A DNA stretch of 45,173 nt from an uncultured Hyphomicrobiales bacterium. Lineage in GTDB: Bacteria; Pseudomonadota; Alphaproteobacteria; Rhizobiales; Hyphomicrobiaceae. The stretch is taken from contig CADEEC010000005.1 in the NCBI GenBank assembly GCA_902826255.1, positions 1 through 45,173 on the forward strand, written 5' to 3'. Below the pieces are notes generated by a model. It was given only the letters and a program-made list of their open reading frames with translations, was not told the origin of the DNA and searched no databases. Every line of letters begins with the position of its first letter. Position 1 is the first letter of the stretch. Of this stretch, positions 9,159-18,298 are shown piece by piece. Both the position numbers and the translations under genes were made by a program.

Positions 9159-10529
9159 TCAGGCCGCGTCTGACACGACCCGGTTCCGGCCCTCTCGTTT
9201 GGCTGCATAAAGAGCCACATCGGCCCGCTGCAGAAGGGCCTCCACACTGTCAGTCCGTCCGCAGAGCGTCGCCACACCCACGCTTGCCGTAACCCGCAAC
9301 TGCGCCCCGCCGGAACCTTGAAACGGCTCGGCCGCCACGCTTGCGCACACGCGCTCTCCGGCGTGACGCGCCTCCTCCAGCACGGCTCCGGGCATCACGA
9401 CGACGAACTCCTCGCCGCCCAGCCGGCACACGAGATCGGAACCGCGCATCAGTCGTCGCAGCCGCTCCGCGAACTCCCGCAGCACGCGATCGCCCACAAG
9501 ATGCCCGTGCACGTCGTTCACACGCTTGAAGTGGTCGATGTCGGCCAGCAGAAGCGAAAGCGGCAGTCCGGCTGCGCTCGACTGCGTCAGCCTGCCGATG
9601 TTGGCTTCCAAGTATCGCCTGTTGAAGAGCCCCGTCAGCGGATCGGTGATCGCCAGCTCGGCGCTGGCATCGACGCTGGTGCGCAGCAGGTCCAGGTGGC
9701 GCTTGCGCTTGATCTGGGTCCGTACCCGCGCCAGCAACTCGTGGCGATCGAACGGACGCAGCAGGTAGTCGTTCGCGTCCATGTCCAGCGCCCGCAGCAG
9801 CCGGGCATCCTGAGCGCGCTCGGCGATCACGATCAGCGGAAGGTGCCTCAGCCGCTCGTGGGAGCGGATCTGGCTGCACAGGCGCAAGCCGTCCGCACTC
9901 TCCAACGTGAGGCTGACGATGGCGAGGTCGTAGGGCTTCTCGCCGAGCACGGCCAGCGCACCCTGCACGTCTGCCAGCACGTCGACGCTGTGCACCTTCG
10001 ACAACGCCGCCATGACACGCTGCACCGCGCGCTCCTGGTCCTCGACCAGCAGGATGCGGGCGCCGACGTCCTCCATCGACGTCCACGGCACGAGGTCGGG
10101 CGCCGGCAGGCCGAACTTGGTGCCGCTGGCGAGGCGCCGCAGCATCTCGTCGTTGAGCATCTTCAGGCGCGCGAGGTTCTTGACGCGCGTTGTCAGCGCC
10201 ATGTCGTCGATGGGCTTGGTCAGAAAGTCGTCGGCGCCGGCTTTGAGACCGAGAATCTTGTCGGTCGGCTGATCGAGCGCGGTGACCATGATCACCGGCA
10301 AGTGCATGATCGCCGGGTCCTGCTTGACGCGGCGGCAGACTTCGAAGCCGTCCATGCCCGGCATCATTACGTCGAGCAGCACCACATCGACGCGCTGCGT
10401 CTTGAGGACGTCGAGGGCCTCGCGGCCGCTCGACGCGGTCAGCACCTCGAAATATTCGGCAACCAAGCGCGCTTCCAGCAGCTTGACGTTGGCAAGCGTG
10501 TCATCGACGACGAGGACGCGGGCGGTCAT
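9159..10529 (-). CDS. pleD: PleD-type diguanylate cyclase response regulator
   Basis: 456 residues with PleD architecture: REC1 (1-120), REC2 (about 155-275) and a GGDEF domain (295-456). REC1 has the phospho-acceptor D53 in LLDVMMPGMDG and the conserved lysine in TKP. REC2 has a serine (IVSLTLE) where the acceptor aspartate should be, so it is an adaptor domain for dimerisation, as in Caulobacter PleD. The cyclase active site is GGEEF (371-375), with the product-inhibition RxxD site RGSD five residues earlier (362-365). The protein makes cyclic di-GMP to drive polar development. It follows divK, 36 bases away on the same strand. Confidence 0.96.
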   Translation of the reverse strand: MTARVLVVDDTLANVKLLEARLVAEYFEVLTASSGREALDVLKTQRVDVVLLDVMMPGMDGFEVCRRVKQDPAIMHLPVIMVTALDQPTDKILGLKAGADDFLTKPIDDMALTTRVKNLARLKMLNDEMLRRLASGTKFGLPAPDLVPWTSMEDVGARILLVEDQERAVQRVMAALSKVHSVDVLADVQGALAVLGEKPYDLAIVSLTLESADGLRLCSQIRSHERLRHLPLIVIAERAQDARLLRALDMDANDYLLRPFDRHELLARVRTQIKRKRHLDLLRTSVDASAELAITDPLTGLFNRRYLEANIGRLTQSSAAGLPLSLLLADIDHFKRVNDVHGHLVGDRVLREFAERLRRLMRGSDLVCRLGGEEFVVVMPGAVLEEARHAGERVCASVAAEPFQGSGGAQLRVTASVGVATLCGRTDSVEALLQRADVALYAAKREGRNRVVSDAA

Positions 10530-10565
10530 GCGGCACCTGAACGCTACACACTAAAACAAGCGGCC

Positions 10566-10940
10566 CTATGCTGCCTCGCCGAGATACCGGCGCACGGTAT
10601 CGAGAAATGTCGCGATCGAAATGGGCTTGGAAATATAGGCCTCACAACCGCCCTGCCGGATGCGCTCCTCGTCGCCCTTCATGGCGAACGCGGTCACGGC
10701 AATGACGGGGATGTCGCGCAGCGTCTCGTCGTCCTTGAGCCACTTGGTGACTTCAAGGCCGGAGACCTCCGGGAGCTGGATGTCCATCAGGATAAGATCG
10801 GGCCGCTGCTCCCGGGCAATCTTCAGCGCGTCCATGCCGTTGCGGGTCTGCAGCGTGCGATAGCCGTGCGCATCCAACAGATCATGGAAGAGCTTCATGT
10901 TGAGCTCGTTGTCTTCCACGACAAGAACGGTCTTGGTCAT
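10566..10940 (-). CDS. divK: Single-domain response regulator DivK
   Basis: 124-residue stand-alone receiver domain, the usual DivK length. The phospho-acceptor is D53 in [11 protein letters not shown], the acidic pair is E9-D10, and the signature lysine is K105 in YISKPIS. Phosphorylated DivK relays signals between the kinases PleC and DivJ and controls CtrA through DivL. The open frame extends far upstream to 11132, but those 64 residues look non-coding. [11 protein letters not shown] at 10940 is the right start. It lies immediately upstream of pleD, as in other alphaproteobacteria. Confidence 0.96.
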   Translation of the reverse strand: MTKTVLVVEDNELNMKLFHDLLDAHGYRTLQTRNGMDALKIAREQRPDLILMDIQLPEVSGLEVTKWLKDDETLRDIPVIAVTAFAMKGDEERIRQGGCEAYISKPISIATFLDTVRRYLGEAA

Positions 10941-11134
10941 CTGGCGTGCCTGCACGTGGCGCCCAGGGAACGTTGTGCTGCCTTCCAGGTAGGTCATACG
11001 CCTCGCGAGCCCGATCTCGCGCCCCCAATGTATTGCACCGATTCTTCTCCGGCTTTGATGCGAGTTTGCTTCTGAATTTGTAACCAACTGTTTAAGATCG
11101 CCGGTGCGACTGGGTTGTTGGTTTACGCGCACTG

Positions 11135-11437
11135 ATGCATCGCAAGACGGCGGCGCTCACACAGGATGAGGCGGAAGCCATTGCCATTCAGGCACTTGCG
11201 TTTCTCGCGGGCGAGCCGGCGCGCCTCGCTCAATTCCTTAATCTGACGGGAACGAACCTCTCGGATGTTCGACAACGGGTTAACGATCCGTCGTTCCTGC
11301 AGGCGATTCTCGACTATGTCGCCTCCGAAGAATCGATTCTCCTTGTGTTCGCAGCCGGTGTTCCGGTTGCACCAGAAACCGTCGTTGCCGCACTGAACGT
11401 GCTTCAGGGCGACCGGCGCGAACTCCGTTCGACATGA
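11135..11437 (+). CDS. DUF3572 family protein
   Basis: 100-residue, mostly helical protein matching the alphaproteobacterial DUF3572 family ([24 protein letters not shown], with a C-terminal [15 protein letters not shown]). No catalytic motif, signal peptide or membrane segment is visible and the function is unknown. It is transcribed divergently from divK across a 194-bp gap, which also places this family next to the divK-pleD locus. Its stop overlaps the start of the ROK kinase by four bases (ATGA), so the two are translationally coupled. Confidence 0.88.
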   Translation: MHRKTAALTQDEAEAIAIQALAFLAGEPARLAQFLNLTGTNLSDVRQRVNDPSFLQAILDYVASEESILLVFAAGVPVAPETVVAALNVLQGDRRELRST

Positions 11438-12351
11438 CCGCCAGTAGCGCACCAACGCTGCGGCTGGGCATCGATCTCGGCGGCACCAAGATAGCGGGCA
11501 TTGCCTTGGGGCCGGGTGACAGCGTCGTCGCGGAACGGCGCATGCCGTCGCCCCGCAACGACTACGGCGCCACCGTTCGCGCCGTCGGCGAGATGGTGGC
11601 CGCCCTGGAGCAGGATGCCGGCGGAAGCGGCAGCGTCGGCATCGGCATGCCGGGCTCGATCTCGCCGGTTACGGGCCGCGCGCAGAATGCCAACTCGACC
11701 TGGCTCAACGGCCAGCCCTTTGCGTCGGACCTGGACGCTTGTTTGAGACGCCGCGTACGACTGGCCAACGACGCCAACTGTTTCGCCTTGTCGGAGGCCA
11801 CGGATGGCAACGCAGCCGGCGCAGGCACCGTCTTCGGCGTCATCCTCGGCACAGGCTGTGGGGGCGGCCTCGTGTTCGGAGGGCGGCTTGTCGACGGCCC
11901 GAACGGCATCGGCGGGGAATGGGGTCACAACCCGCTGCCGTGGGCCACGCCTGAGGAGTTCCCCGGTCCGCGCTGCTGGTGCGGCCGCCTGGGCTGCCTG
12001 GAGACGTGGATATCGGGCTCCGGCCTGGAAGCGGACTATGCAGGCGCGAGCGGCAGTCGCCTGCCGGCGGAAGAGATTGCCCGTCTCGCGGTCTCGGGCA
12101 ACGGCACCGCGCAGTCCGCGCTTGACCGTCATGCCGGCCGTCTCGCCCGCGGCCTCGCCCACATCGTCAATCTATTCGATCCGGACGTGATCGTCCTCGG
12201 CGGCGGCCTCTCCAACCTCACGCATCTCTATGAAGTCCTGCCGGATCTCATGCGCGCGCACATCTTCGCCGATGCGCCACTGATCGACATCAGGCCGCCG
12301 CGGTGGGGCGATGCCAGCGGCGTACGCGGCGCGGCCCGGCTGTGGAGTTAG
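11434..12351 (+). CDS. ROK-family sugar kinase (fructokinase/N-acetylglucosamine kinase-like)
   Basis: 305-residue ROK kinase. The N-terminal phosphate loop LGIDLGGTKIAG (11-22), the catalytic aspartate in ANDANC (D113), the ROK signature around residues 136-165 with GEWGH, and the zinc-binding CxCGxxGC (C181, C183, C188) are all present. ROK kinases of this layout phosphorylate fructose, mannose or N-acetylglucosamine using ATP; the substrate cannot be settled from sequence. There is no helix-turn-helix, so it is an enzyme and not a ROK repressor. Translation is coupled to the upstream DUF3572 gene. Confidence 0.92.
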   Translation: MTASSAPTLRLGIDLGGTKIAGIALGPGDSVVAERRMPSPRNDYGATVRAVGEMVAALEQDAGGSGSVGIGMPGSISPVTGRAQNANSTWLNGQPFASDLDACLRRRVRLANDANCFALSEATDGNAAGAGTVFGVILGTGCGGGLVFGGRLVDGPNGIGGEWGHNPLPWATPEEFPGPRCWCGRLGCLETWISGSGLEADYAGASGSRLPAEEIARLAVSGNGTAQSALDRHAGRLARGLAHIVNLFDPDVIVLGGGLSNLTHLYEVLPDLMRAHIFADAPLIDIRPPRWGDASGVRGAARLWS

Positions 12352-12364
12352 CCGGCCAGGACCA

Positions 12365-13231
12365 TTACTTCCTGTCGCACTTGGACGGCGGCAGGAACGT
12401 GATCTCGCGCAGGTCGCCCTTCAGCGCGAAGCCGCCGTAGTCGATGTAGAGGTTCTTGCTGACACCGTTCTCCAGCATCACGTAGGCCAGCTCGTAAACC
12501 GGCAGCGCATCGCCGCGATCCCCGTTGGGCTCGAAAAATGCGATCGACACGGGCCATCCGCGAACCGCCTTCAAGCGATCGGCACCCTTGGCGTCGGCGA
12601 GCTTGCGGTCGGTCGGAGGCTGCTCCTTGCCGATGGCCGCGCGGGTGTCATAGACCTTCTCCCCCTTGGCCGAGCCGTCGTAGAAATTCGCCCGGAACGA
12701 TGTCTTGCCCTCTTTCGCGGCCGCGATCAGGGCGACGGCATGCTCCATCGGAAAGTAGGTGCGCGGCGCGATCGTCACGCTTTTCTTGGCGGGCTTGGTG
12801 AGATCGACCTTCGCATCCTCGGTCACGCTCCGGCGCGAGGCATCGCCCGCCGTCGCTTCCGCCAGCCGCTCGTCCTGCAGCTGCGTGCTGTCGAAACGAA
12901 AACGCTTGGCGTCCCCTGCTTCCCAGGTGTTGGACCGCATGTCGCTGAGAACGACACCACCCGATTGGTTGGTCATGCGGGTTACGAAGCGCATGACCTG
13001 CGTGTAGCCTTCGCACGCCGAGCCGGTCAGCTCATAGGCGATGCGGCCGGCAACGGCCCCGACGCCCGATCCGCCGCGCGCGGCGGCCAAGCTGAGGTCG
13101 TAGACTGCCCGATGCGGAGCAAGCGACACGCCGCCTTGGGCTGCAGCACGCGTCGGCGCGAGCGTTGCGACGGCGATCACTGCGGCACAGACTGCGCCGG
13201 GAAACGCCCACGTCAGGCATCTTGCTTTCAT
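12365..13231 (-). CDS. eipB: EipB-like envelope integrity protein (DUF1849)
   Basis: 288-residue periplasmic protein of the DUF1849/EipB family, needed for envelope integrity in Brucella. A signal peptide is seen at the N-terminus (basic MKAR, hydrophobic FPGAVCAAVIAVATLA, cleavage near RAAAQ). The mature part reads LAPHRAVYDLSL and has the two cysteines that form the family disulfide: C73 (GSACEGY) and C285, four residues from the end. I chose the ATG at 13231 because it starts the signal peptide directly. It converges on the ROK kinase with 13 bases between them. Confidence 0.9.
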   Translation of the reverse strand: MKARCLTWAFPGAVCAAVIAVATLAPTRAAAQGGVSLAPHRAVYDLSLAAARGGSGVGAVAGRIAYELTGSACEGYTQVMRFVTRMTNQSGGVVLSDMRSNTWEAGDAKRFRFDSTQLQDERLAEATAGDASRRSVTEDAKVDLTKPAKKSVTIAPRTYFPMEHAVALIAAAKEGKTSFRANFYDGSAKGEKVYDTRAAIGKEQPPTDRKLADAKGADRLKAVRGWPVSIAFFEPNGDRGDALPVYELAYVMLENGVSKNLYIDYGGFALKGDLREITFLPPSKCDRK

Positions 13232-13379
13232 GTGTGGGCTTGTCCTTGCCACCCGTTCGCTTGCGCAGGATCACCTGATACCGTAGCGGTCCAACCCGAG
13301 TCACGCAAAAGGGTTGCCGCGTGGCACGATCGACGGCGCGTCGCGCGAAAGTTTGCCACAATCGGGAGATTGGCCCTCG

Positions 13380-14180
13380 ATGATTGCAGCCAGGCGGCAC
13401 CGTCCCAGCCGCACACCATACGCGCCGCGCAACCTCGACCGTGTATTTCTACGCCCTATCGCGCACCGCGGGCTGCATGACATGCGCGCAGGCCTCGTCG
13501 AGAATACGGCACCGGCTTTCCGCGCCGCCATCGACAAGGGCTACGGCATCGAATGCGACCTGCAGGCGGCCGGCGACGGCGTGCCGATGGTGTTCCACGA
13601 CGCGAAGCTGGAACGCCTGATGGATGCGGCGGGACCGCTCAAGGACCACAGCGGCAAGGAGCTCGCCAGACTCCGCTACCGCAACAGCGACGAGAAGATG
13701 TTGACCTTCTCCCAGTTCCTTAAGCTGGTGGATGGATCGGTTCCGCTGCTGGTGGAGGTGAAAAGCAAGGGCCGCATACCGACGCCCGGGTTCATTCCGC
13801 AAATCGCAGCGCGGGCGCGTGCCTACAAGGGGCCCATCGCGCTCATGTCCTTCGACCGCAAGATCGTCGCCAGCCTGATCGAGCATGCGCCGTCGGTGCC
13901 GTGCGGCGCCATAATCGGCAGCCAGCAATACCTGTCCGGGCTGTGGCGGCGTCCGCGCAAGCCGGATGAGACGGGGTCCCGCCCGCGCATATTCGGCGGC
14001 GCCCCCGACGGCATCAGCTTCCTCGCGGTCGACGTCAAGCTTGCGGCGGCGGCGCGCCGATGGTTGGAACGGCATCGCCTGCCCCTGCCGCTCTTCACTT
14101 GGACCGTGCGCACATCGCGCCAACGGGCGGCGGCGGCACGATGGGCCGATGCCCCCATCTTCGAAACCTACCAGCCCTGA
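13380..14180 (+). CDS. Glycerophosphodiester phosphodiesterase family protein
   Basis: 266 residues with a GDPD-type TIM-barrel core: PIAHRGLHD, the ENTAPAFRAAIDKG helix, IECDLQAAGDGVPMVFHDAKLERL (acid and second histidine of the active site) and LLVEVKSKG. These enzymes cleave glycerophosphodiesters to glycerol-3-phosphate and an alcohol. No signal peptide is evident, so it is probably cytoplasmic. A longer reading frame from a TTG at 13314 is possible, but ATG at 13380 gives a more typical length. It is divergent from eipB. Confidence 0.9.
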   Translation: MIAARRHRPSRTPYAPRNLDRVFLRPIAHRGLHDMRAGLVENTAPAFRAAIDKGYGIECDLQAAGDGVPMVFHDAKLERLMDAAGPLKDHSGKELARLRYRNSDEKMLTFSQFLKLVDGSVPLLVEVKSKGRIPTPGFIPQIAARARAYKGPIALMSFDRKIVASLIEHAPSVPCGAIIGSQQYLSGLWRRPRKPDETGSRPRIFGGAPDGISFLAVDVKLAAAARRWLERHRLPLPLFTWTVRTSRQRAAAARWADAPIFETYQP

Positions 14181-14279
14181 CGTGGCAGCGCCCGTGTCGA
14201 CAACCACAGTTTGCGGGTATACTCGGCGCCAATAGCCGTCCGAGAGGCTTGAGCGCCGGCATCGGCGCGTTGCGACTTC

Positions 14280-15467
14280 ATGAGCTCACCCAACGACTAC
14301 AAGGCCGAAGTCCAGCCCCGCATCGCCGACGTCCCCGGCGAGGCATGGGATGCTTGCGCCAACCCTGACCCCTCCTGCTTCGACCCCTTCGTCTCGCACG
14401 CTTTCCTCAAGGCGCTGGAAGACGCAGGTGCCGTCGGCGGCCGCACGGGATGGACCCCGCGTCACCTCGTTCTCAAGAAATCCGGCGCCGAAGAGGTCAT
14501 CGCCTGCGCACCCTGCTATGCCAAGACCCACAGCCAGGGTGAGTATGTCTTCGACCACGCCTGGGCCGATGCGTTCGCACGCGCCGGCGGCGACTACTAC
14601 CCCAAGCTGCAGATCGCAGTGCCGTTCACGCCGGTTCCGGGCCGGCGGCTCCTGGTGAACCCCACGCTCGGCAGCGAAGACGGCGAAGCGCTGCTGGCTG
14701 CGGCCGCCGCGCAACTCGTCGAGCGCAGCGATTTGTCCGGTGTCCACATCACCTTCCTGAGCGAAGGCGAATGGGCGCGACTCGGTGCCCGCGGCTTTCT
14801 GCAGCGCATGGACCAGCAGTTCCATTGGGCCAACGCGGGCTATGCCACCTTCGACGATTACCTGGGCTCGCTGGCATCCCGCAAACGCAAGACCATGCGC
14901 AAGGAGCGCGAGCAGGCGGTCTCAGGCCTGACCATCGAATGGCGGCGCGGCAACGAGATTACCGAAGCCGACTGGGACGCATTCTTCACGTTCTACATGC
15001 AGACCGGCTCGCGCAAGTGGGGCCGGCCGTATCTCAATCGCAGGTTCTTCTCGCTGCTCGGCGCAAGTGCGGTCGGCGATCGCTGCCTGCTCATGCTGGC
15101 CAAGAACGGCACGCAGCCGATTGCCGGCTCCTTCCACCTCGTCGGCGGTGATTGCCTCTACGGCCGTTACTGGGGTGCCACCGAGCACCGCCCGTTCCTG
15201 CACTTCGAGATGTGCTACTACCAGGCCATCGACTACTGCATTCAGAACAGGATTGCGCGCGCGGAAGCTGGCGCGCAGGGCGAGCACAAGATTGCGCGCG
15301 GCTATCTGCCGAGCCGCACCTACTCGGCGCACTACATCGCCGATCCCGCGCTCAGACGCGCCGTTGCCGAGTATCTCACCCGCGAACGCGCCTACGTCGA
15401 GGCCGCCTGCGAGGAGCTTGCTGAGTATGCGCCGTTCCGGAAGGGTGCGCCGCCTGATCAGGCGTGA
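14280..15467 (+). CDS. FemAB-like GNAT acyltransferase (DUF482)
   Basis: 395-residue protein of the PF04339 (DUF482) FemAB-like family. Recognisable parts are the N-terminal DPFVSHAFLKALEDAGAVGGRTGW, PCYAKTHSQGEYVFDHAWADAF, the SRKRKTMRKEREQA segment and C-terminal YGRYWGATEHRPFLHFEMCYYQAIDYCI with GAQGEHKIARGY. The fold is a double GNAT domain, but the substrate is not established. The protein is soluble with no signal peptide. The last 10 bases overlap a convergent small membrane-protein gene. Confidence 0.9.
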   Translation: MSSPNDYKAEVQPRIADVPGEAWDACANPDPSCFDPFVSHAFLKALEDAGAVGGRTGWTPRHLVLKKSGAEEVIACAPCYAKTHSQGEYVFDHAWADAFARAGGDYYPKLQIAVPFTPVPGRRLLVNPTLGSEDGEALLAAAAAQLVERSDLSGVHITFLSEGEWARLGARGFLQRMDQQFHWANAGYATFDDYLGSLASRKRKTMRKEREQAVSGLTIEWRRGNEITEADWDAFFTFYMQTGSRKWGRPYLNRRFFSLLGASAVGDRCLLMLAKNGTQPIAGSFHLVGGDCLYGRYWGATEHRPFLHFEMCYYQAIDYCIQNRIARAEAGAQGEHKIARGYLPSRTYSAHYIADPALRRAVAEYLTRERAYVEAACEELAEYAPFRKGAPPDQA

Positions 15468-15664
15468 CGCAGGGCGATCGTGTAGAGGTAGTCGCCGCGC
15501 GGCCAGATATCGGCAGGAGCGAGACGTACCGCGTAGCCGAACACCAGCAACACCAAGAGCGTGGTTGCGACGATCTTGTCGACGATCTCTGCCCGGCGCG
15601 AGACACGCAGACGCACCACCTTCGCGGTGCCCTCCACATGATCGCTTTTGCCTAGCGCAAACAT
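15458..15664 (-). CDS. Small single-pass membrane protein, function unknown
   Basis: 68 residues with a basic N-terminal half (KVVRLRVSRRAEIVDK) followed by one hydrophobic helix (IVATTLLVLLVFGYAVRLA) and a short tail. The basic-in topology suggests a cytoplasmic N-terminus. A weak ribosome binding site (AAGAG, eight bases before ATG) is present. It is convergent with and overlaps the FemAB-like gene. I do not recognise the family; the coherent basic-plus-TM layout is the main argument for coding. Confidence 0.5.
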   Translation of the reverse strand: MFALGKSDHVEGTAKVVRLRVSRRAEIVDKIVATTLLVLLVFGYAVRLAPADIWPRGDYLYTIALRHA

Positions 15665-15798
15665 TGTCGATACTCTTGGTGCCTCAGTTCAGCCTCGACT
15701 ATGGCACAAGCGTCCTTGCGTCGAATTAACGCTGCCTTGAAGTTGACGACGAGGTTACGAGCCGCTTAACAGGCTTGGTGGTGCGTAAGGGATTTCCA

Positions 15799-16221
15799 AT
15801 GCCGTATGAAACCAACAACGTGTTTGCGAAGATTTTGCGTGGCGAGTTGCCTGCGCACAAAGTCTACGAGGATGCGGATACCCTGGCTTTCATGGACATC
15901 ATGCCGAGGTGCGAGGGGCACACGCTGGTGATCCCCAAGGCACCGGTGCGCAACGTCCTCGACGCCAGCCCGGCGCAACTGGCCGCATGCATGAAAACTG
16001 TGCAGCGTGTTGCAGCGGCCGCCATGAAGGCGTTCAACGCCGATGGCTTCACCCTGCTTCAAGCCAACGAAGGAGCCGGCGGACAGGTGGTGTTCCATCT
16101 GCATTTCCACGTGATGCCACGCTGGGAAGGCAAGTCCCTTGGGCCCGCCGCCAGCAAGATGGAAAAGCCCGAGACGCTCGCGGCCTCCGCTGAGAAGATA
16201 AAGAAGGCTCTGGCCGATTGA
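15799..16221 (+). CDS. HIT family hydrolase
   Basis: 140-residue histidine-triad protein with N-terminal NVFAKILRGELPAHKVYEDADTLAFMDIMP, a GHTLVIPKAP strand and the catalytic HLHFHVMPR motif. It is closest to the HinT/Hit-like branch of AMP-lysine or dinucleoside polyphosphate hydrolases. I chose ATG at 15799 with AAGGG seven bases upstream; a GTG 24 bases earlier is in frame. The rsmC-like gene begins 16 bases downstream, so the two probably share a transcript. Confidence 0.95.
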   Translation: MPYETNNVFAKILRGELPAHKVYEDADTLAFMDIMPRCEGHTLVIPKAPVRNVLDASPAQLAACMKTVQRVAAAAMKAFNADGFTLLQANEGAGGQVVFHLHFHVMPRWEGKSLGPAASKMEKPETLAASAEKIKKALAD

Positions 16222-16237
16222 GCGGCGCTGCCGCGCC

Positions 16238-17248
16238 ATGAGCCGCTGGGCCAACGATCCCGACCACGCCGCCGACGCGCTGCTCGAGCGCAGCGTCGAC
16301 CTCTCCGCCGTGAGCGGACGGGTCCTCCTCGTCAACCAGGGTGGAAGATTACCGGACCTGCTGCGCGGGTCGGATGTCGCCGTGTGGAACCGTCGTGTCG
16401 CGCAGGGCCGCATCGCGTCGCCATGGCCGCCTGCGGGCCCGTTTGACACGGCCTTCCTGCGTCTGCCCAAGGCCCGTGAGGAACAGGAGATGTCGGTGCA
16501 CGCGGCGCTCGGCGTCCTCATCGCTGGTGCAAAGCTCTTTCTGTACGGCGGCAACGACGAGGGCATCCGGCCTGCCGCCCGCATGCTCGAAGTCCTCACC
16601 GGCGCCGTCGACACGATCTCCACGCGCGGGCACGGCCGCGTGCTTGCAGCCACACGCCCTGCCGCCATACCTGGCCTGCGCGCACGGCTTGCCGACTGGC
16701 GCACGGTATCACGCATGGTGATCGCCGGGATCGAACGGGACTGGGGAACTTATCCGGGCGTCTTTGCCGCCGGACGTGTGGATGACGGCACCGCACTGCT
16801 CCTTACGGCCCTGCCCGCGATGGCGTCACATGCGACCATGCTCGACTTCGGCTGCGGTTCCGGCGTGATCAGTGCTGCCGCCCTGGCAAAACACCCGGAC
16901 GTCCACGCCGACATGCTGGACAATGACAGCGTCGCTCTCGCCGCCGCAGCCGAGAATGTGCAGGGTGCGCGTACCGTCCTCGGCTCGAGCCTTGCGGACA
17001 CGCACGGCCGCACCTACGACGCCATCCTCTCCAACCCGCCGCTGCATCAGGGGATCGTCAAGACGGGTGCGCTGGTCGAGAAGCTCATCGCCGACGCGCC
17101 CGCGCACCTCGCGACCGGCGGCATCCTGCAGATGGTGGTGCAGAGACAGATCGCGCTCGAGCGCTCGATTGGAGAGCACCTCGGCGGCGTTCAAATTATT
17201 GCAGAGGACAGCCGCTACCGCGTGTGGCGCGCGACGCGGAAGGCGTAG
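16238..17248 (+). CDS. Class I SAM-dependent methyltransferase, RsmC-like
   Basis: 336 residues with the tandem layout of RsmC/RlmG rRNA guanine-N2 methyltransferases: an N-terminal degenerate methyltransferase-like half and a C-terminal catalytic half. The SAM motif is MLDFGCGSGVISAAAL (about residues 200-215) and the catalytic motif is LSNPPLHQG (NPPxH, about 265-273). The N-terminal half keeps only traces of a fold and no SAM motif. The likely substrate is a guanine of ribosomal RNA, but which one is not certain. It ends two bases from the convergent azlD stop. Confidence 0.85.
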   Translation: MSRWANDPDHAADALLERSVDLSAVSGRVLLVNQGGRLPDLLRGSDVAVWNRRVAQGRIASPWPPAGPFDTAFLRLPKAREEQEMSVHAALGVLIAGAKLFLYGGNDEGIRPAARMLEVLTGAVDTISTRGHGRVLAATRPAAIPGLRARLADWRTVSRMVIAGIERDWGTYPGVFAAGRVDDGTALLLTALPAMASHATMLDFGCGSGVISAAALAKHPDVHADMLDNDSVALAAAAENVQGARTVLGSSLADTHGRTYDAILSNPPLHQGIVKTGALVEKLIADAPAHLATGGILQMVVQRQIALERSIGEHLGGVQIIAEDSRYRVWRATRKA

Positions 17249-17249
17249 C

Positions 17250-17594
17250 TCAAGACCAGGCCAACTGCGCGAGCAGCAGCAGCACGCCGCCACCGACGAC
17301 GCCGGCGCCGAGGTTGCGCCTGGCCGCATAGAAAAGCGCGATGCCGCCGGCAAAGGATGCAAGCCGGATGGCCAGCGGCACGTCTGCCAGAGCGCCGGCC
17401 GGAAACAGCACCATGCGCGACACCAGGCCGGCGACGAGCGCGAGCGCCACCGCACGCACCCACTGGAACAGCTGCCCATCCATATCGAGGTGAGAGCCCG
17501 CCACAACGCCGAGCAGCCGCCACACCTCATTGGCCAGCGCGCCGGCGAGAAACAGGGTCAGATATCCGCCGGTGCCATCCTGCAGGAAGCTCAT
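17250..17594 (-). CDS. azlD: AzlD-family branched-chain amino-acid exporter subunit
   Basis: 114-residue hydrophobic protein with about four transmembrane segments (YLTLFLAGALANEVWRLLGVV; VRAVALALVAGLVSRMVLF; LASFAGGIALFYAA; VVGGGVLLLLAQLAW), as in AzlD, the small partner of AzlC. Its ATG overlaps the azlC 3' end by four bases, so the two subunits are translationally coupled. Confidence 0.88.
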   Translation of the reverse strand: MSFLQDGTGGYLTLFLAGALANEVWRLLGVVAGSHLDMDGQLFQWVRAVALALVAGLVSRMVLFPAGALADVPLAIRLASFAGGIALFYAARRNLGAGVVGGGVLLLLAQLAWS

Positions 17595-18298
17595 CGCCGT
17601 GCATTGCCCCACAGGAAGGCCGCCGTGCCGCCCACGAGACCCGTTGCAAGCAAATCGAGACCAGGCACGACCAAGTAGAACAGCGGCGCCAGTGCGCAGC
17701 CAAGCACGATCGCAGATACCTCGAGCCGTGCGCGGGCGGTTGCGACCAGCGAAAGGATGAAATAGAGCGGCGTGGTGAACACCAAGGCCGCGCTCACCAC
17801 CGGCGGCATGCCGACCGAGAGCAGGTAGCCGGTTACGCTGCCCGCCACCATCATCCCGCATACGGCGACGCCGATGCCGAGATGATGCGGAAGCCGCAGA
17901 TCCGGCGGCACGGCGGGCAACCGGCGCGCACCCTCGATCCAGGTCGTGATGGCCACGAAGTGCGCCGCAATCACTTCCAGCACCGGCCGCCGCCTGGTGC
18001 CGCGTACGTGCGGCATGGTGGTGGCCACCATCGGAAACAGCCGCACGGCCGCCAGCGTGACGGCCAGCGCCGCCGCAGCCACCGAGGCCCCGCGTGCAAG
18101 CTGGTCGATCAGCACGACCTGGTTCGGCAGCGCGAACATGGTGAGCGCCAGGAACGCCGTGTGCCCCAGGGTGAACCCGGTATCGCGCGCGAGCGCGCCG
18201 AAGCCGAGCGCGGTGGCGAACAGAACGAACGCAGCCACCGAGTAGGAGGCCCGAAGCCCTTGGAGGAAAGCCGAGGCCGGGCTGGAGACGTCTTGCAT
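17591..18298 (-). CDS. azlC: AzlC-family branched-chain amino-acid exporter subunit
   Basis: 235-residue integral membrane protein, the large subunit of an AzlCD/YgaZH-type exporter for branched-chain amino acids. Helices are visible from SYSVAAFVLFATALGFGALARDTGFTLGH onward, with the conserved FALPNQVVLIDQLARGASVAAAALAVTLAAVRLFPM region. I chose the ATG at 18298 because the 30 residues upstream in the open frame are not hydrophobic and look like leader. No Lrp-type regulator is adjacent. Confidence 0.9.
   Translation of the reverse strand: MQDVSSPASAFLQGLRASYSVAAFVLFATALGFGALARDTGFTLGHTAFLALTMFALPNQVVLIDQLARGASVAAAALAVTLAAVRLFPMVATTMPHVRGTRRRPVLEVIAAHFVAITTWIEGARRLPAVPPDLRLPHHLGIGVAVCGMMVAGSVTGYLLSVGMPPVVSAALVFTTPLYFILSLVATARARLEVSAIVLGCALAPLFYLVVPGLDLLATGLVGGTAAFLWGNARR

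Noticed and set aside
11080..11095. CtrA-like site upstream of divK (GTAA-N8-TTAA)
   Set aside because: One half-site deviates and the spacing is 8 instead of 7. CtrA control of divK is known in Caulobacter, but this match is too weak to claim.
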